This document shows positions 22,167-33,300 of a stretch of DNA of 64,000 nt, piece after piece (within the stretch, counting starts at the first letter, position 1; each line of letters opens with the position of its first letter). Source of the DNA: Metopolophium dirhodum (taxonomy: Eukaryota > Arthropoda > Insecta > Hemiptera > Aphididae); contig NC_083562.1 of the NCBI RefSeq assembly GCF_019925205.1, positions 620,001 through 684,000 on the forward strand, read 5' to 3'. Made by a program: the position numbers and the translations under genes. A model generated the notes under the pieces. It saw only the letters and a program-made list of their open reading frames with translations. It searched no databases and was not told the origin of the DNA.

Positions 22167-22597
22167 CAGTGGTAGCATTGGGGGGGGGGGCATTGCCCCC
22201 CTTGTCATTAGCGGGCTGCTGTCGGGCCGGGTATGGGCTAGCTTTGGGTCTTCATATAGTACCTGGCTAATAGGTAATATATTTAAGTATCCCTCTACAG
22301 TCTACATATTATGTATCAATTAGTTAGTCATTGTTATCTCTCAAAAAAATGGGTTATTTATGCCTATGATAGTAACCAGTAACTACTAACCACGATTATC
22401 TCGAATAACCATGATACTAACTAGTAAGTATAAACTTATGTAAGAAGGCTATTTGTATTGAGATAAAAATGCAATTGTAATGTACTATAATGACTTAGTG
22501 TACCTAATTGTTAGCGAGCGGTTTTTTTTTCAATTTTACTATGAACCGGCCAAAAATGTTGCCCCCCACCCTTTCAAAAACTGAAATTACGCCACTG
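22167..22597. mobile_element. hAT-like MITE, 431 bp, with G/C runs
   Basis: Left end CAGTGGTAGCATT followed by ten or more G; right end reversed CAGTGGCGTAATTT preceded by CCCCCCACC. Flanking octamers AATAATAT and AATAGTTT agree at 6 of 8. No coding capacity. Confidence 0.65.
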
Positions 22598-23914
22598 AAT
22601 AGTTTAAAAGTATATTATTATTTATTATACTTATTATTAAAGTAAGTAAAAGTATAAAACAAATATTTCACATAATTTATTGTATAGGCCGGCATCTCAA
22701 CTATTGACAATTTGTAATCACAAATTCTAGAGATTGCCATCTATAAACTTTATTTACTCTAATGATTAATTGACATACCTACACTATTTCAAATCAGGGA
22801 ATTGACTATCAATGATTTAAGTAATTACACAAATACTAAAATAATATTTATAGAAAAGTATACATTTGAGTATTACTCAAATGGCGTAGGTAATATAAAA
22901 TATGAATTGTCATTATATTAATATTTCATAAATATAGGTAGAATATAAGCAATAAACCCACGCATATAATATAATATAATCGTTTATGTTTAAAGGCACA
23001 GCGCCACGACGGTACTGTATTTTTATTCAGTAAGGCTTACAAAACCATAAAACCATTTTAAAATCAAAGGAATCAAAAACAAAAGTATTAAATAAAATAG
23101 TATATTCATTATTCAGTACCTACTCAAATAGTACAAAAAATATTTCAAAAACTGTAAAAATAAAAGTATTAAAAGTTCCAAATACCTTATAACACTGCCT
23201 ACAGCTATAGTAAACAATAGACATATTGAAATGCGAAGGACGATAGAAGTACCTTCACAGCTGTGATAATCTATGAATTATTTATATATATACATAGACC
23301 TAAGACGTAAGAAAATATAAGGAAACACGTGCTTACTCTAAGGTATATACTAGAATACTAGACCGTATAATCGTACACACTGCATACACTATTATATATT
23401 TATATGTGGTTTCTATACCATGTAAGTACAATTATTGCACAATAATGAATAAATTGATTTTCAGTACCTATAGCAATTACCAGATTATTAGAAAATTATT
23501 GAAAATATTTGAAACCATTATACCTTTTTAAATATTTAATTAATAATTATATTAATCTAAATTAAAAATATAAATTTTTTTTTCATTTTCCTTGGATTAG
23601 GTATAACTAAAATATAACTAATTTACATTTTTTTATTCCATTTATGTATGCTGTCTGTTTAATGTATATACAGTTATAAATAGTAAATATTAAATTTAAA
23701 TTATTATAATTATTAAAGAATATACCATAAGGCATAAATGTATGAATGATACACCGAATAAATTAAACAGTAGATATTAATAATAAACATAGGTACACTA
23801 TTATGACTTATGAAGTATTTCTTTTACATTATTATACCTAATGTACCCAATACAAGCTAGGTGACTAATAAATCACTTATATAATTATTTTAATATCTAG
23901 GTATCGTGCATTGA
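22598..23914. other. AT-rich intergenic stretch
   Basis: No gene or element recognised. Confidence 0.4.
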
Positions 23915-24293
23915 TTCTAATTCTGATTTTTGGAATTTCTTAATTCACTTAACTATATTTTAAAATACTTAGATTTGTATACCATTTAAAAAATGTCCTG
24001 TGGTTATAAATGTCATATTTAGTTCCTATTATACTCGGACATTTTTTAGAATTTATAAAATATTAATATATTAATATGAATTATTATAATTTTTAAATGA
24101 TCATACCCCACATATTTTCCAAACCTATTATCAAAAAGACAAGGATATTATCTTTAGTTACACAATTTTAGTAACTCAAAAACTGCTCATAGGAATTTAA
24201 ATTTAGATGCATCAATAATAATATATTATTAAAAACAATTTATAAGGGGGATGGGGAGTAAGCATATTTTGTAAACCACCCTGTATATACTAT
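23915..24293. mobile_element. Mariner-like MITE fragment (right half)
   Basis: The right end reads, reversed, CAGGGTGGTTTACAAAATAT next to TA, matching the end of the elements at 24786 and 41427. Internally, AATTCTGATTTTTGGAATT and GTCCTGTGG recur in the same order as in those copies. The left end is not recognisable. Confidence 0.5.
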
Positions 24294-24346
24294 CCTCGAC
24301 AATCAATAATTAAACCGTAATAAAATTTATTTGTATAATACTACAA

Positions 24347-24598
24347 CAGTGGCGTATACAAGGAAGGATTGGGGGTCAGATCGCCCCTGATTGGCTTTGG
24401 AGTGGATAATCTTCCATATTGTGTGTTTGATGTGAATTTTGAATCAATTCAAATTATATACATTGCTAAATATTTTACTACCCAAGTAAAAAGTTTTGAG
24501 AGGGTGGGGGATTTTCCTATTGTCCCCTCCTATTCAGCTATGTTGTTTTATATTTTTGATTTCCCTCCCCCCCTTCAGAAATCATGTCTACACCACTA
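24347..24598. mobile_element. hAT-like MITE, 252 bp, perfect 8-bp target duplication
   Basis: Left end CAGTGGCGTATACAAGG, right end reversed TAGTGGTGTAGACATG. The octamer TACTACAA is present immediately on both sides (24339-24346 and 24599-24606) without mismatch, so the boundaries are exact. The open frame across it is not a gene. Confidence 0.9.
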
Positions 24599-24785
24599 TA
24601 CTACAATATTATATATTTATAATTGTCATTAAAATAATCATTACCTGCATTAAAAATTAAAACGAACAAAAAATAAATATATTTATGTAAATATGAACTG
24701 CTGATATGTAAAAAATGAATGGCTATTAATAGGTTATCAACTATCAACTTATCAACTAAGTCTGTATATAATTATATTAAATATA

Positions 24786-25536
24786 CAGTGATTCACCAAA
24801 CAAGCTCACCCCGAGTTTTTCCTTTAGTAATAAATGTAATCGAATTCTGATTTCTGATTACTCCAGAGCCATTTTTTGGAATACTTGAAATTTTTTGTAC
24901 TACTTAAGAATAGTGTCCGGTGGCAATACAAACTTCTGTTTTTCAAACGAGAACCCCTTTTTTACTGTAAATTATTTATTGGATAAATAAATTGTATGTA
25001 CCTAATTAGTAAGTACCCAAGTAGGTACCCAAGTAATTTTTCAGTTGTTTAAATATTTGTAGAATATTTCAGGATATCAGTCCTTAAAAATGGTTTTATA
25101 CACAAATATAAAATAGATTTAATTTTGGATACAGTATTTATAATACTTAGACCATTTTTACTAACTATATACTTTGGTATGGATTAATATTAATTATTAA
25201 GAAATTAAAATCACCATAGCTTCCGAATCTTCCAAACCCATTATCATGGACCCATTGTCCCTATTATGCAAAGTTCAATAACTCAAAAACTACTCGTACG
25301 AAATTTAATTTTGATACGTTAAATTTTTTAGAAAAATCATCAACTAAATTATTTACAGTAGAAAAGGGGGGTTCTCATTTTAAAAACAAAAGTTTGAATC
25401 TCCATAGGATGTTCCTCAGATAGTATCAATGTTTTAAAAAATTGGTTTTTAAGTAAATTTAAAATTTAAAATCATATATTTTGAATTAGCGCATTATAAA
25501 AGAAAAATGGGTGAGCATGCTTGGCGAATCATTCTG
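24786..25536. mobile_element. Mariner-like non-autonomous element, 751 bp
   Basis: The left end CAGTGATTCACCAAACAAGC and the reversed right end CAGAATGATTCGCCAAGCAT align over about 28 bp, and both sides abut TA (24784-24785, 25537-25538), as in Tc1/mariner insertions. No transposase frame remains. Related copies: 41427-41736 and the half copy at 23915-24293. Confidence 0.75.
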
Positions 25537-25538
25537 TA

Positions 25539-28500
25539 TATATACATTTAGGTAGTGGTGAGGTGCAGGATAATACAATATAGTATGCAATATATATATA
25601 TTATGTCTTGTAATATTTTATAACATTAACAGTTTTTTATTGTAGTAAAAAAAATACGTTCTATTGTTTTAAAGTTTTGAACAGTATAGTTCCTAAACTA
25701 TTAGGTTATACTCTTTATTAGTTCATAATATTTATATAGCCATAAAGGTAGTAAGCCAGAAGGTATTATAAGTAGCTTAGGTAGGAATATTATTATGTAA
25801 TTATATATTTATGTGAATATATTATATAAATTATAATACTATTATCATAGTTTCTCTGTGTATAAACTTTATCATTACCTAATTAAGTTTATTATTTCAT
25901 TATTTATTTAATGAAAATGATTTATTATTTTTAATTTCTAAAATGAGATAGTGATTATTGTTATCATCTTTTGAACATAAAAAAAATTTAACTATCAATG
26001 CATATTCTGATAATGATTTTAATTCATAGCAAACTATTTTAAATAACGTTGCATTTTTTTATCTATAATAAAAATAATAATAATTATAATAAAATTTATT
26101 TCTTAAATAGGTATCTTTTGTTGTAAATAGGTACCTAGGTAGTAGGTATATATTGAATTTAAATGTAGTAACAAACTAATGATTATTTTTAGTGGTTGAT
26201 TATTGTCGGATTTATCATGCACTTGATGTCTTGATACTTGTATCATTCATAACAGTATTTCGAATAGTAATACTTTTTAAATACTTATCATTTGTTTATT
26301 TTAAATGCCATAATAAACCGATGGGTAACCAAAATTGAGTATAGGTATGCGTAATCACATCGCAATGTTATAATAAACTATATTATACTATTTCAATCTA
26401 TGATTAATTTATAGTAAACGTTAAAAGAATAAATAGAATATAAATAGTTCTTCTATGATTCACTAAACATAGTCAAACCATTAACTAATCCTTTTTAATA
26501 AACGCACGCACACAACTCTTATTGAAAAAAATGAACAAAGCGATTTTTAGAATGTTGCAAATGGAATATTTCCATCGCATCTGTACGTCTGCGGGTCTTT
26601 ATAGTTTATGCAAATCGTTTTAGTGTAGGTAACCACCTATATTATCTACAATTATAATATATACATTTTGTACGAGTGGACGTCAACCTGCCGACGACCA
26701 CAAATCCACGATTCACACGTGTACGGAGTATGATATTAATAAAATATATTATTATACAAGACAAACAAAATTTGGTGCTATATAGTATATACCACTGCTA
26801 CAAAGACATAGCATATAACTATATATTACTATATTATTACATAAACTATATATTATATATTTATATATACATGTAATTCACGAACTCATACTTAAATACT
26901 TCACAGTCGTGCAGCAATATATCGTACACGATATGGCCTGAAGTTTAACAATACAACGAATGTGTGCAATTCAACAAGATAAATAAATATAGACGATATC
27001 ATCTACGTATTGTGAGTTGTGACGTTAAAAGGAAAAACGAAAATAATATAATACGAACATCGCAAATGTACGACTACAGACGTACAGTCATGGAATACCT
27101 ACAAAAAACGTCATACGAATGCATAATATACAATGATGTATTTGGTAAATAGATTTAAGTAGATACGCACATTTACTAAGTAGAAATTGAATTATCAATA
27201 AAAAAAACCTTTCGAGGTGCCCTGGATTCTTACCTTTAAAATGTATAATAGGTCAATTCACTTAAATATTAAAAACTACTAAGAAAAACGGATTCTTATG
27301 AACGTTCATTTTCCGCGTAATGAAATTATTGGGAGCGTAGCGAGAACTATATAATTTTTATTTATTCCTGGCCAATGACCGCCATCTAAATTTTCCTACT
27401 ATAACAGGCCTGTCCATGGTCTGCTTCTGATTATCAGGAACTGTCGCAAACACTAAATATCCAAAATTCGATAAATGCAATGAAATAAATATAAATTATA
27501 TTAATATTAACTTCAATATAGTGGTGAATAATACAAACCACGTGACGGGTATACGTATATACAATATTATACATCATTATATCGTATATCTATCCAGTTA
27601 TCACTGATAAAATATTGTACAAAAGTATATTAATATTATACTAATATTATACTAAAATCGTGAGTTTATATTTTTATCTGAGAGGGGGGAGCGCGGTACC
27701 ATACTTATTTTGGATCCGGAAATGCACGTGAATTGGCGTTTATAATATTATCATATAGATCGTATACCTATAATTATTGGATGGCACGATATAGCACGAA
27801 GGTTCTAATAGTAATCGGTTAAACGTGTTGAAATGAATAAATTAACGACTCTTTGAAGTATAGGTATCAGTCTCGTTCTCCTATCTCTATTTATTTCCTC
27901 TCACTCGCATTTTGGTTAATAATCCGTTACTTTTATTGCCCGTGTCCCGTCCTCCACTCTCTGCATGCCACGTGACGTCTACTCGTCTATCTCTCTTCCG
28001 CAGAATCCCACGAATTATTTCGGTTTCAGTTATTTTCGTACAAACTGCACGCGTCGGCGTCACATTGCCGCCCGCCGTCGCGTGCGTATTATTATATTAT
28101 TTTATATTATTATTATCGCTGTGTGCACAGTGTATTGGCTGTATATCCGGCCAAAGGGTTATTCGTCACACGCCCGTAGTCGCTCAACACTTCCCGTCAC
28201 GTATGTTGTTTTTTCCGCACACGACCGAAAATGCTGCCAAAACGATTATTGCAAAAATATGCAAAAATCGGTACTTTCGCGTATAAACCGGCTCCGCCCC
28301 GCCCGACGATGACGAGTACTAGGTAGTAGGTACATGTGGACTCTTTTTTATGATCTTACGATTTCACTTATTAGTTTTTTTTTTTACCCAATTATATGAG
28401 TTCGCTGACCCGAAACTTGGACTGTATCGATCGCGTAAACTATTATGTTATATTAATAAGGGTGGGAATTTGGCAAATCGAAACTGGGGTTCGAGTATTA

Positions 28501-30199
28501 CAGTAACATATATTAGTATAAATTATCATGTCATGTAAATCGGACAAATTATTAATGTCTTACTAAAGCATACGTAGCCACGTAGGTATAGGTACAAGTG
28601 CGTAGTACACTATAAAGTTTCGTCATTTTTAATTGAAACCACGCTGACCCAAATTGAGCACATCGTATTATTTTTATTTCCCAGACTTCAATTCATGCAC
28701 ATTGTAATATTTTATTTCCCACTTTCCCAGACATCAATTATTTATGTCATTCGCAAACATTCATTTCACCGTAGCACCGTACACCTAGTCGTGTGGGTAT
28801 TTCACTGTATTTGTAATTGTATAAAGCAATATCCCCGGGTCCGGAGATATAATAATTCATGGTCTGCCCTCTGCGCGTTAATTACTTAAGAATATTATAC
28901 GATATTTAGCGATTATTAGTCCACACTATATTATTATGACCGAAAGCAGTAGTCATAGTGTATTGCGTCACCACTGCAGACTCTATCTAAAGGATATTAT
29001 AGATGGGTATTCTCCATATTATCTCGAGAAAAAACCTATAAAATAATAATAATAATGGGCGAGTAATAATATAGGTGTTGATTATACTTGTTGCGTTTTA
29101 AGCGATATGGATTACGGATGTTTAACCTAACACTACAAATACTGGCGGCGGGTCTCGTTTTTCTCTTCGACAAGCTACCATAATATTTTATGTTTAAAAA
29201 TCAAAATATATTCACTGGTATTTCACTCGCATTTCGAGCCTCGCAAACGGATTTTGTTTACGGAAAGCAACGAAAACGTGCTCTCGTCATTCGTACAGCA
29301 AGTTTCGAGAATATTCTATAGAATTCTTGATTGTGCCGCCGTAATACTGTGCGCGTGTGCACATTCATTAAACGGTGGTACATTATTACCGGATACTTTT
29401 ACTTTTATATAATAATTATTAAACTTTCCCCCGTGTTTACGGGTTTATGGATCTGTGTTTGGGTTTGTGTGCCATCGTTAAGACAACAATACTATAACAA
29501 TAATATAATACGTATCAACTATCGTCCATCAACGTGATAGGAATAGAAAGAATAGATTTCACAAAAATAATATTATTATAAATGCTCTATGTGAAACGTT
29601 GTATCGGCGAGGCCGGATGAAATCGGAAATTCGTCAGATTGACACGTAGACAGCAACAAAAAAAGTCCGCCCGACCGACCGGAGCGGATCGAGAAAATAT
29701 AATATTCGTTTCTCGATGACGACGACGACGACCCAATTCCCGTTTGGTCGTCGCGCAATATCAAAGTATCCAACACGAAAATAATCGATCCGTGGAAACA
29801 GAGACGACGAAAATAATAACAATACCTTCAATTATTATCTTTATTTATTTTATTTCCACGTCGTGAGCCTAATTGTAAATAAAGGCCGTCAAGGCACGTA
29901 TTATAGGTGCTGCGACTGTCCCCAGAGTCGCGTATGATTACAATTTAGAATTGTTTTTCCAAACATTCGTGCAGGAACGTTCTGTCATAAATATTATAAT
30001 ACTATTAGCGTTATTAGAGTAGACGACGTGATATTTAATAAGAAAAACTACGAATCTCGCGTCGTTTAGCTGACGAACGAGACCGTTTCGCCGAGAAACG
30101 ACACGGCCACGAAACGTAACAAAATAGTTGAAAATACCTATACAATATTATTCAAACGCAATACGTACTATTACAATAATATTATATAGTTACGAGCGG
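25539..30199. other. AT-rich stretch, richer in CpG toward its right end
   Basis: No gene recognised. From about 27800 onward CpG and C+G increase, with short overlapping open frames (27912-28312 and others) that lack domains or splice sites. A GAC-rich run occurs at about 29717-29732. The right part may be upstream regulatory DNA of the serine-rich gene. Confidence 0.35.
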
Positions 30200-31420
30200 G
30201 GTCGACGGCAGAAAACCGTGACGTGTCACTCTTTCCGATTTCGCTCCGGACTTGGCGACCGGACGGTTTTTTTCACGGCGGACTCACGTGTGACGTGTCT
30301 CCTACATCGTTACAGTAACGATAACGTTTTTTTCGTGCACAGTACTCGACAGAGCAACGATACGCAAAAATCCAACGATTTTCCCACCGTCCGCCGGACG
30401 TGCACGACACGACGGCGATGACGGACGCGCGTCCCGGGAAAAACCACCATTTTGATGAGTTTGCTGCGAGTCGCGGACAAAAATACGAAATACGAATAAT
30501 ATCATGCAGACGCATTTACTTGTCGTACAACGGCGAAGACGACGACGACGACGACGACGATGACAATAATTTAACAAAATATATAATATTATACGTGTGG
30601 AATATTCGACGCACAGCCAACGCCGCCGTCGGACATGACGACGACGGCGGCGGTTAACGTTCTGGCGTTTGGGAACCACTGGAATTCGGTTCACCGCCGT
30701 GGCGGTCGGCGGGCGGGCGCACGGGAGGCGCGCGCGTACGTGTCGCGCCATCTGCCAGCACCGGGACCGAAATGCGGCCGACAATATTCCCCCACGGTAC
30801 GACGGCGGTGCGGTGGACGGGCGGGCGAGACCCGTCGTCATAAAAACGACGCCGCCGTCCTGTGTCGGTTGGAGGAGGGTAGAGAAAACCGTTGGTTCAC
30901 GACGGCGGTGTGGGACGGGCGGTAAGCGGTTGCCACACGTGCACGCACGCACGTACGCCCGAGTCGGCGGCCACGGCGTCAGCGAGGGGAGTGCCGCGGG
31001 GACGGTTCGGATCAATAACATCCAGACGACGAATGCCTAATGCCCCTCACCCGCCCGCCATAACCGACCGTGTTTTAGGACGCCGACCGACCGGTGTAAC
31101 CGACGCGTCCCCGAGGCCACCGACGGCGGCGGGACGGGTTTCGTAACGTTGACCCGGTGGGTGGGGGACGGCGAAGCGGTGAAGCAGACTCGGCATGGCA
31201 TGGCGGTGAAGCGGACCCTGTTATGGCGTGGCGGGTTTGGCGTGGCAACGGGAGTGGTGCGGTGCGGTGTTGACGGTGCGGTGGCGGCGGCGGCGGTGGA
31301 GGTGGTAACGCGCGCACGCACTGCGGAAAGGTCACACGGCCAAAGTGATTCTCATTCCGTTGCATTGCTTTGCACATAGTCACGACTCGCGCACCGTTCT
31401 TAACGTTCGACTCGTCCAGT
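30200..31420. promoter_or_regulatory. CpG-rich island upstream of the serine-rich gene
   Basis: Base composition changes sharply to GC-rich with very frequent CG dinucleotides, then returns to AT-rich shortly before the ATG at 31883. Open frames of up to 239 codons occur on both strands and in several frames at once, as expected from GC-rich DNA lacking stops, and are Arg/Pro/Gly-rich without domains. A promoter or upstream-exon region is the simplest reading; no TATA box or Motif 1 was identified. Confidence 0.5.
30538..30560. repeat. (GAC)n microsatellite
   Basis: About seven GAC triplets inside the CpG-rich island. Confidence 0.9.
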
Positions 31421-31882
31421 GGAGTAAAATAGAGAAACGAAATCGGTATCGTTACAGAAACGTTTTTTTTTTTTTCTAGATATAAACGCGCGCGTATATA
31501 AACATAATATACGTCCTTATCCGAAATCGAATTTATAAATTCCCGCCAGTTGCCGACCGACGTGCATACCGGTAACAATCTTTCAGTGCGAATTGATGAT
31601 AATAATTTGAATTTTGAATTATTTATATCGGTCCATACGCATAACGGTTCATAATAATTTTATTTTTTATAAAAATTGGAATCGTATTGAAATTACAATA
31701 CGTATACGGAAAGTGAAATATAAAAAAGTATCGACAGACGGAATTAAAGAAAAATCGTGATACGATTGTTGGACGGAAAAATCCGTCGAACTTCTTGGCA
31801 AATCGTTCGCTCCGAAGAGTGAAACTCGTGTCGATTCCATATTTATTTATTCTTTTTGTGACGCTTGCACGATATAATAACC

Positions 31883-33115
31883 ATGGCTTTCATGATGCCT
31901 GTTGTAAAAAATGATTACAATATTTACAAATCGAACCGGAACAGACGAGTTTCCGAGTGTTCAAACGACAAGACGTCCGGCTCGTCGGGCTCGTCGTGCG
32001 GCGGAACCAGGCGGGTGCACAGCGGTTCCCGGTCGGCGGACGGCCCGTCGCTGTCCACGTCGCCCGGCAGTGATTTCATGGTCGGCTCGCCAGCGCACCG
32101 GTCGCTCGGTGGAGTGTCCAGGCAGACAGCTTTCCACCATGGCAGCCAGCAACACCACGGCAGCCAGCAGCACCATCATGGGGTGGCGTCCAGAAACTCG
32201 TCACGGAACTCACAGTCCAGCCTGCAGAGCCCCGCCAAGTCTTCGTCGTCGTCCTCGTCGCCGCCCAAGGTGTCGTCCACGTCGTCGCTCAACATGTTCC
32301 ACTCGAAGCTCGTCGACAAGCTCAGACGGTCGCTAACGTCCAAGTCCAAAGACAGTGAGTGTCAGTCTTTAGATAAGAAAAAAAAACCACCCAACCCTTG
32401 CACGCCTTGCGCCACCCATCCCCAAAGGAACGGCTTGAGAGGAACGTCGGGTTCGCTTGTTTCAAACCCGGTGCGTCCATACATTTTGTCGTGTTTCATT
32501 CCGACAAGTGTCGATATTTAGGTGTTTATTTGTTTGTTTGCTATTTGAGCGTTACCTATGGCATTAATGCATTATTAGTAATTGGCTTGTGACGACTAAA
32601 CTTTTATACGGTCTGTTTGCCGTGTCCCCAATAAACCCTACGCTTAACACTATTGGCCCAATGTTCATTGTATTTACTATGACCCAAATTTCATTGTATT
32701 CTCATGCTATTCAACTATGTATGACGACAATTTAACCTTCTCCTTTGTAAAATTAATATAAACACGTTGTTGTTATTATTGTGCATTAGTATGTTACTAT
32801 AGGTACTTGTAAAGCTTCCAAAAGTAAAAAAAAATCATTAATATTGTTGTAACCACTTTTAAGTCTTATTGATGTTAATATTAACACTAAAATAATATAA
32901 TCAACTCTACCTATAGTTATATTACCTACCACCAAGTATACAAACTTATCCAGGTCTTATTTATAGTTTCTCCCTGCATATACAACCCATTTTAACTTAA
33001 GCAATTTCAATAACGTCTAGAGACTAAGACATATTCTAAAAATAAAATTTATGTGTGTTATACAGATAGCACATCGACGACGTCCAGCAAGGATATTGCG
33101 AGGAGAAGATCCTGA
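31883..33115 (+). CDS. Serine-rich basic protein, two exons, family not recognised
   Basis: Start ATG at 31883 in a strong Kozak context (ACCATGG). Exon 1 runs to 32354 and ends at donor ACA|GTGAGT; a 711-bp intron follows; exon 2 starts at 33066 after TTATACAG. The split codon A|AT keeps the frame and the first stop is TGA 33113-33115, giving 173 residues. Residues 1-16 (MAFMMPVVKNDYNIYK) are the only non-low-complexity N-terminal block. The middle is Ser/Gly-rich with QHHGSQQHH repeats (about 85-99) and a Ser run (120-126). A likely amphipathic basic helix FHSKLVDKLRRSL lies at about 139-151. Basophilic kinase-type sites stand out (RRVS, RRSL, RRRS). No catalytic domain, signal peptide or membrane segment. 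Without splicing the frame would run to 32521 (212 residues). A strong donor at 33301 suggests transcripts may continue. Confidence 0.7.
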
Positions 33116-33116
33116 G

Positions 33117-33235
33117 ATATGGCCAAAGGTGACGACCATCAACGGTCAGTACCAAATCTGACTAGATCAGCAAAAAGCCGGCCAGTATCTAGTATGGCCA
33201 CGTCCTGTCCACTGGGCACCAATATTGCGCTATGA
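33117..33235 (+). other. In-frame coding-like extension past the first stop
   Basis: After TGA 33113-33115 the same frame stays open for 39 codons to TGA 33233-33235. It has the same Ser/Arg/Lys-rich character (RSVPNLTRSAKSRPVSS, including a basic-Ser-x-Pro site). An AG at 33115-33116 could act as an alternative acceptor exactly 51 nt (17 codons) after the first, which removes the stop, keeps the frame and gives a product of about 196 residues. That AG lacks a pyrimidine tract. Stop-codon readthrough is the other possibility. Confidence 0.45.
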
Positions 33236-33238
33236 CAA

Positions 33239-33244
33239 AATAAA
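33239..33244 (+). terminator. Possible polyadenylation signal
   Basis: AATAAA four bases after the second in-frame stop. It would end a compact transcript, but the good donor CAAGG|GTAAGTG at 33300/33301 argues that some transcripts splice onward. Confidence 0.4.
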
Positions 33245-33300
33245 CAGTAAAAAAATCAAGAAAACCTACAGCAAATCATAGTGTGCTCTTGCGTGCAAGG

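Noticed and set aside
24369..24632. 87-codon open frame
   Set aside because: It lies across a bounded hAT-like MITE.
27912..28312. Two overlapping plus-strand frames of 115-124 codons
   Set aside because: Out-of-phase frames in moderately GC-rich DNA, no domain, no splice sites or start context.
30302..31021. 239-codon minus-strand open frame
   Set aside because: It lies in the CpG-rich island where several frames on both strands are open at once. The product is Arg-rich low complexity without a domain.
31961..32336. Other frames within the serine-rich exon
   Set aside because: Shadows of the GC-rich exon; the ATG at 31883 has the better context and matches the splice phase.
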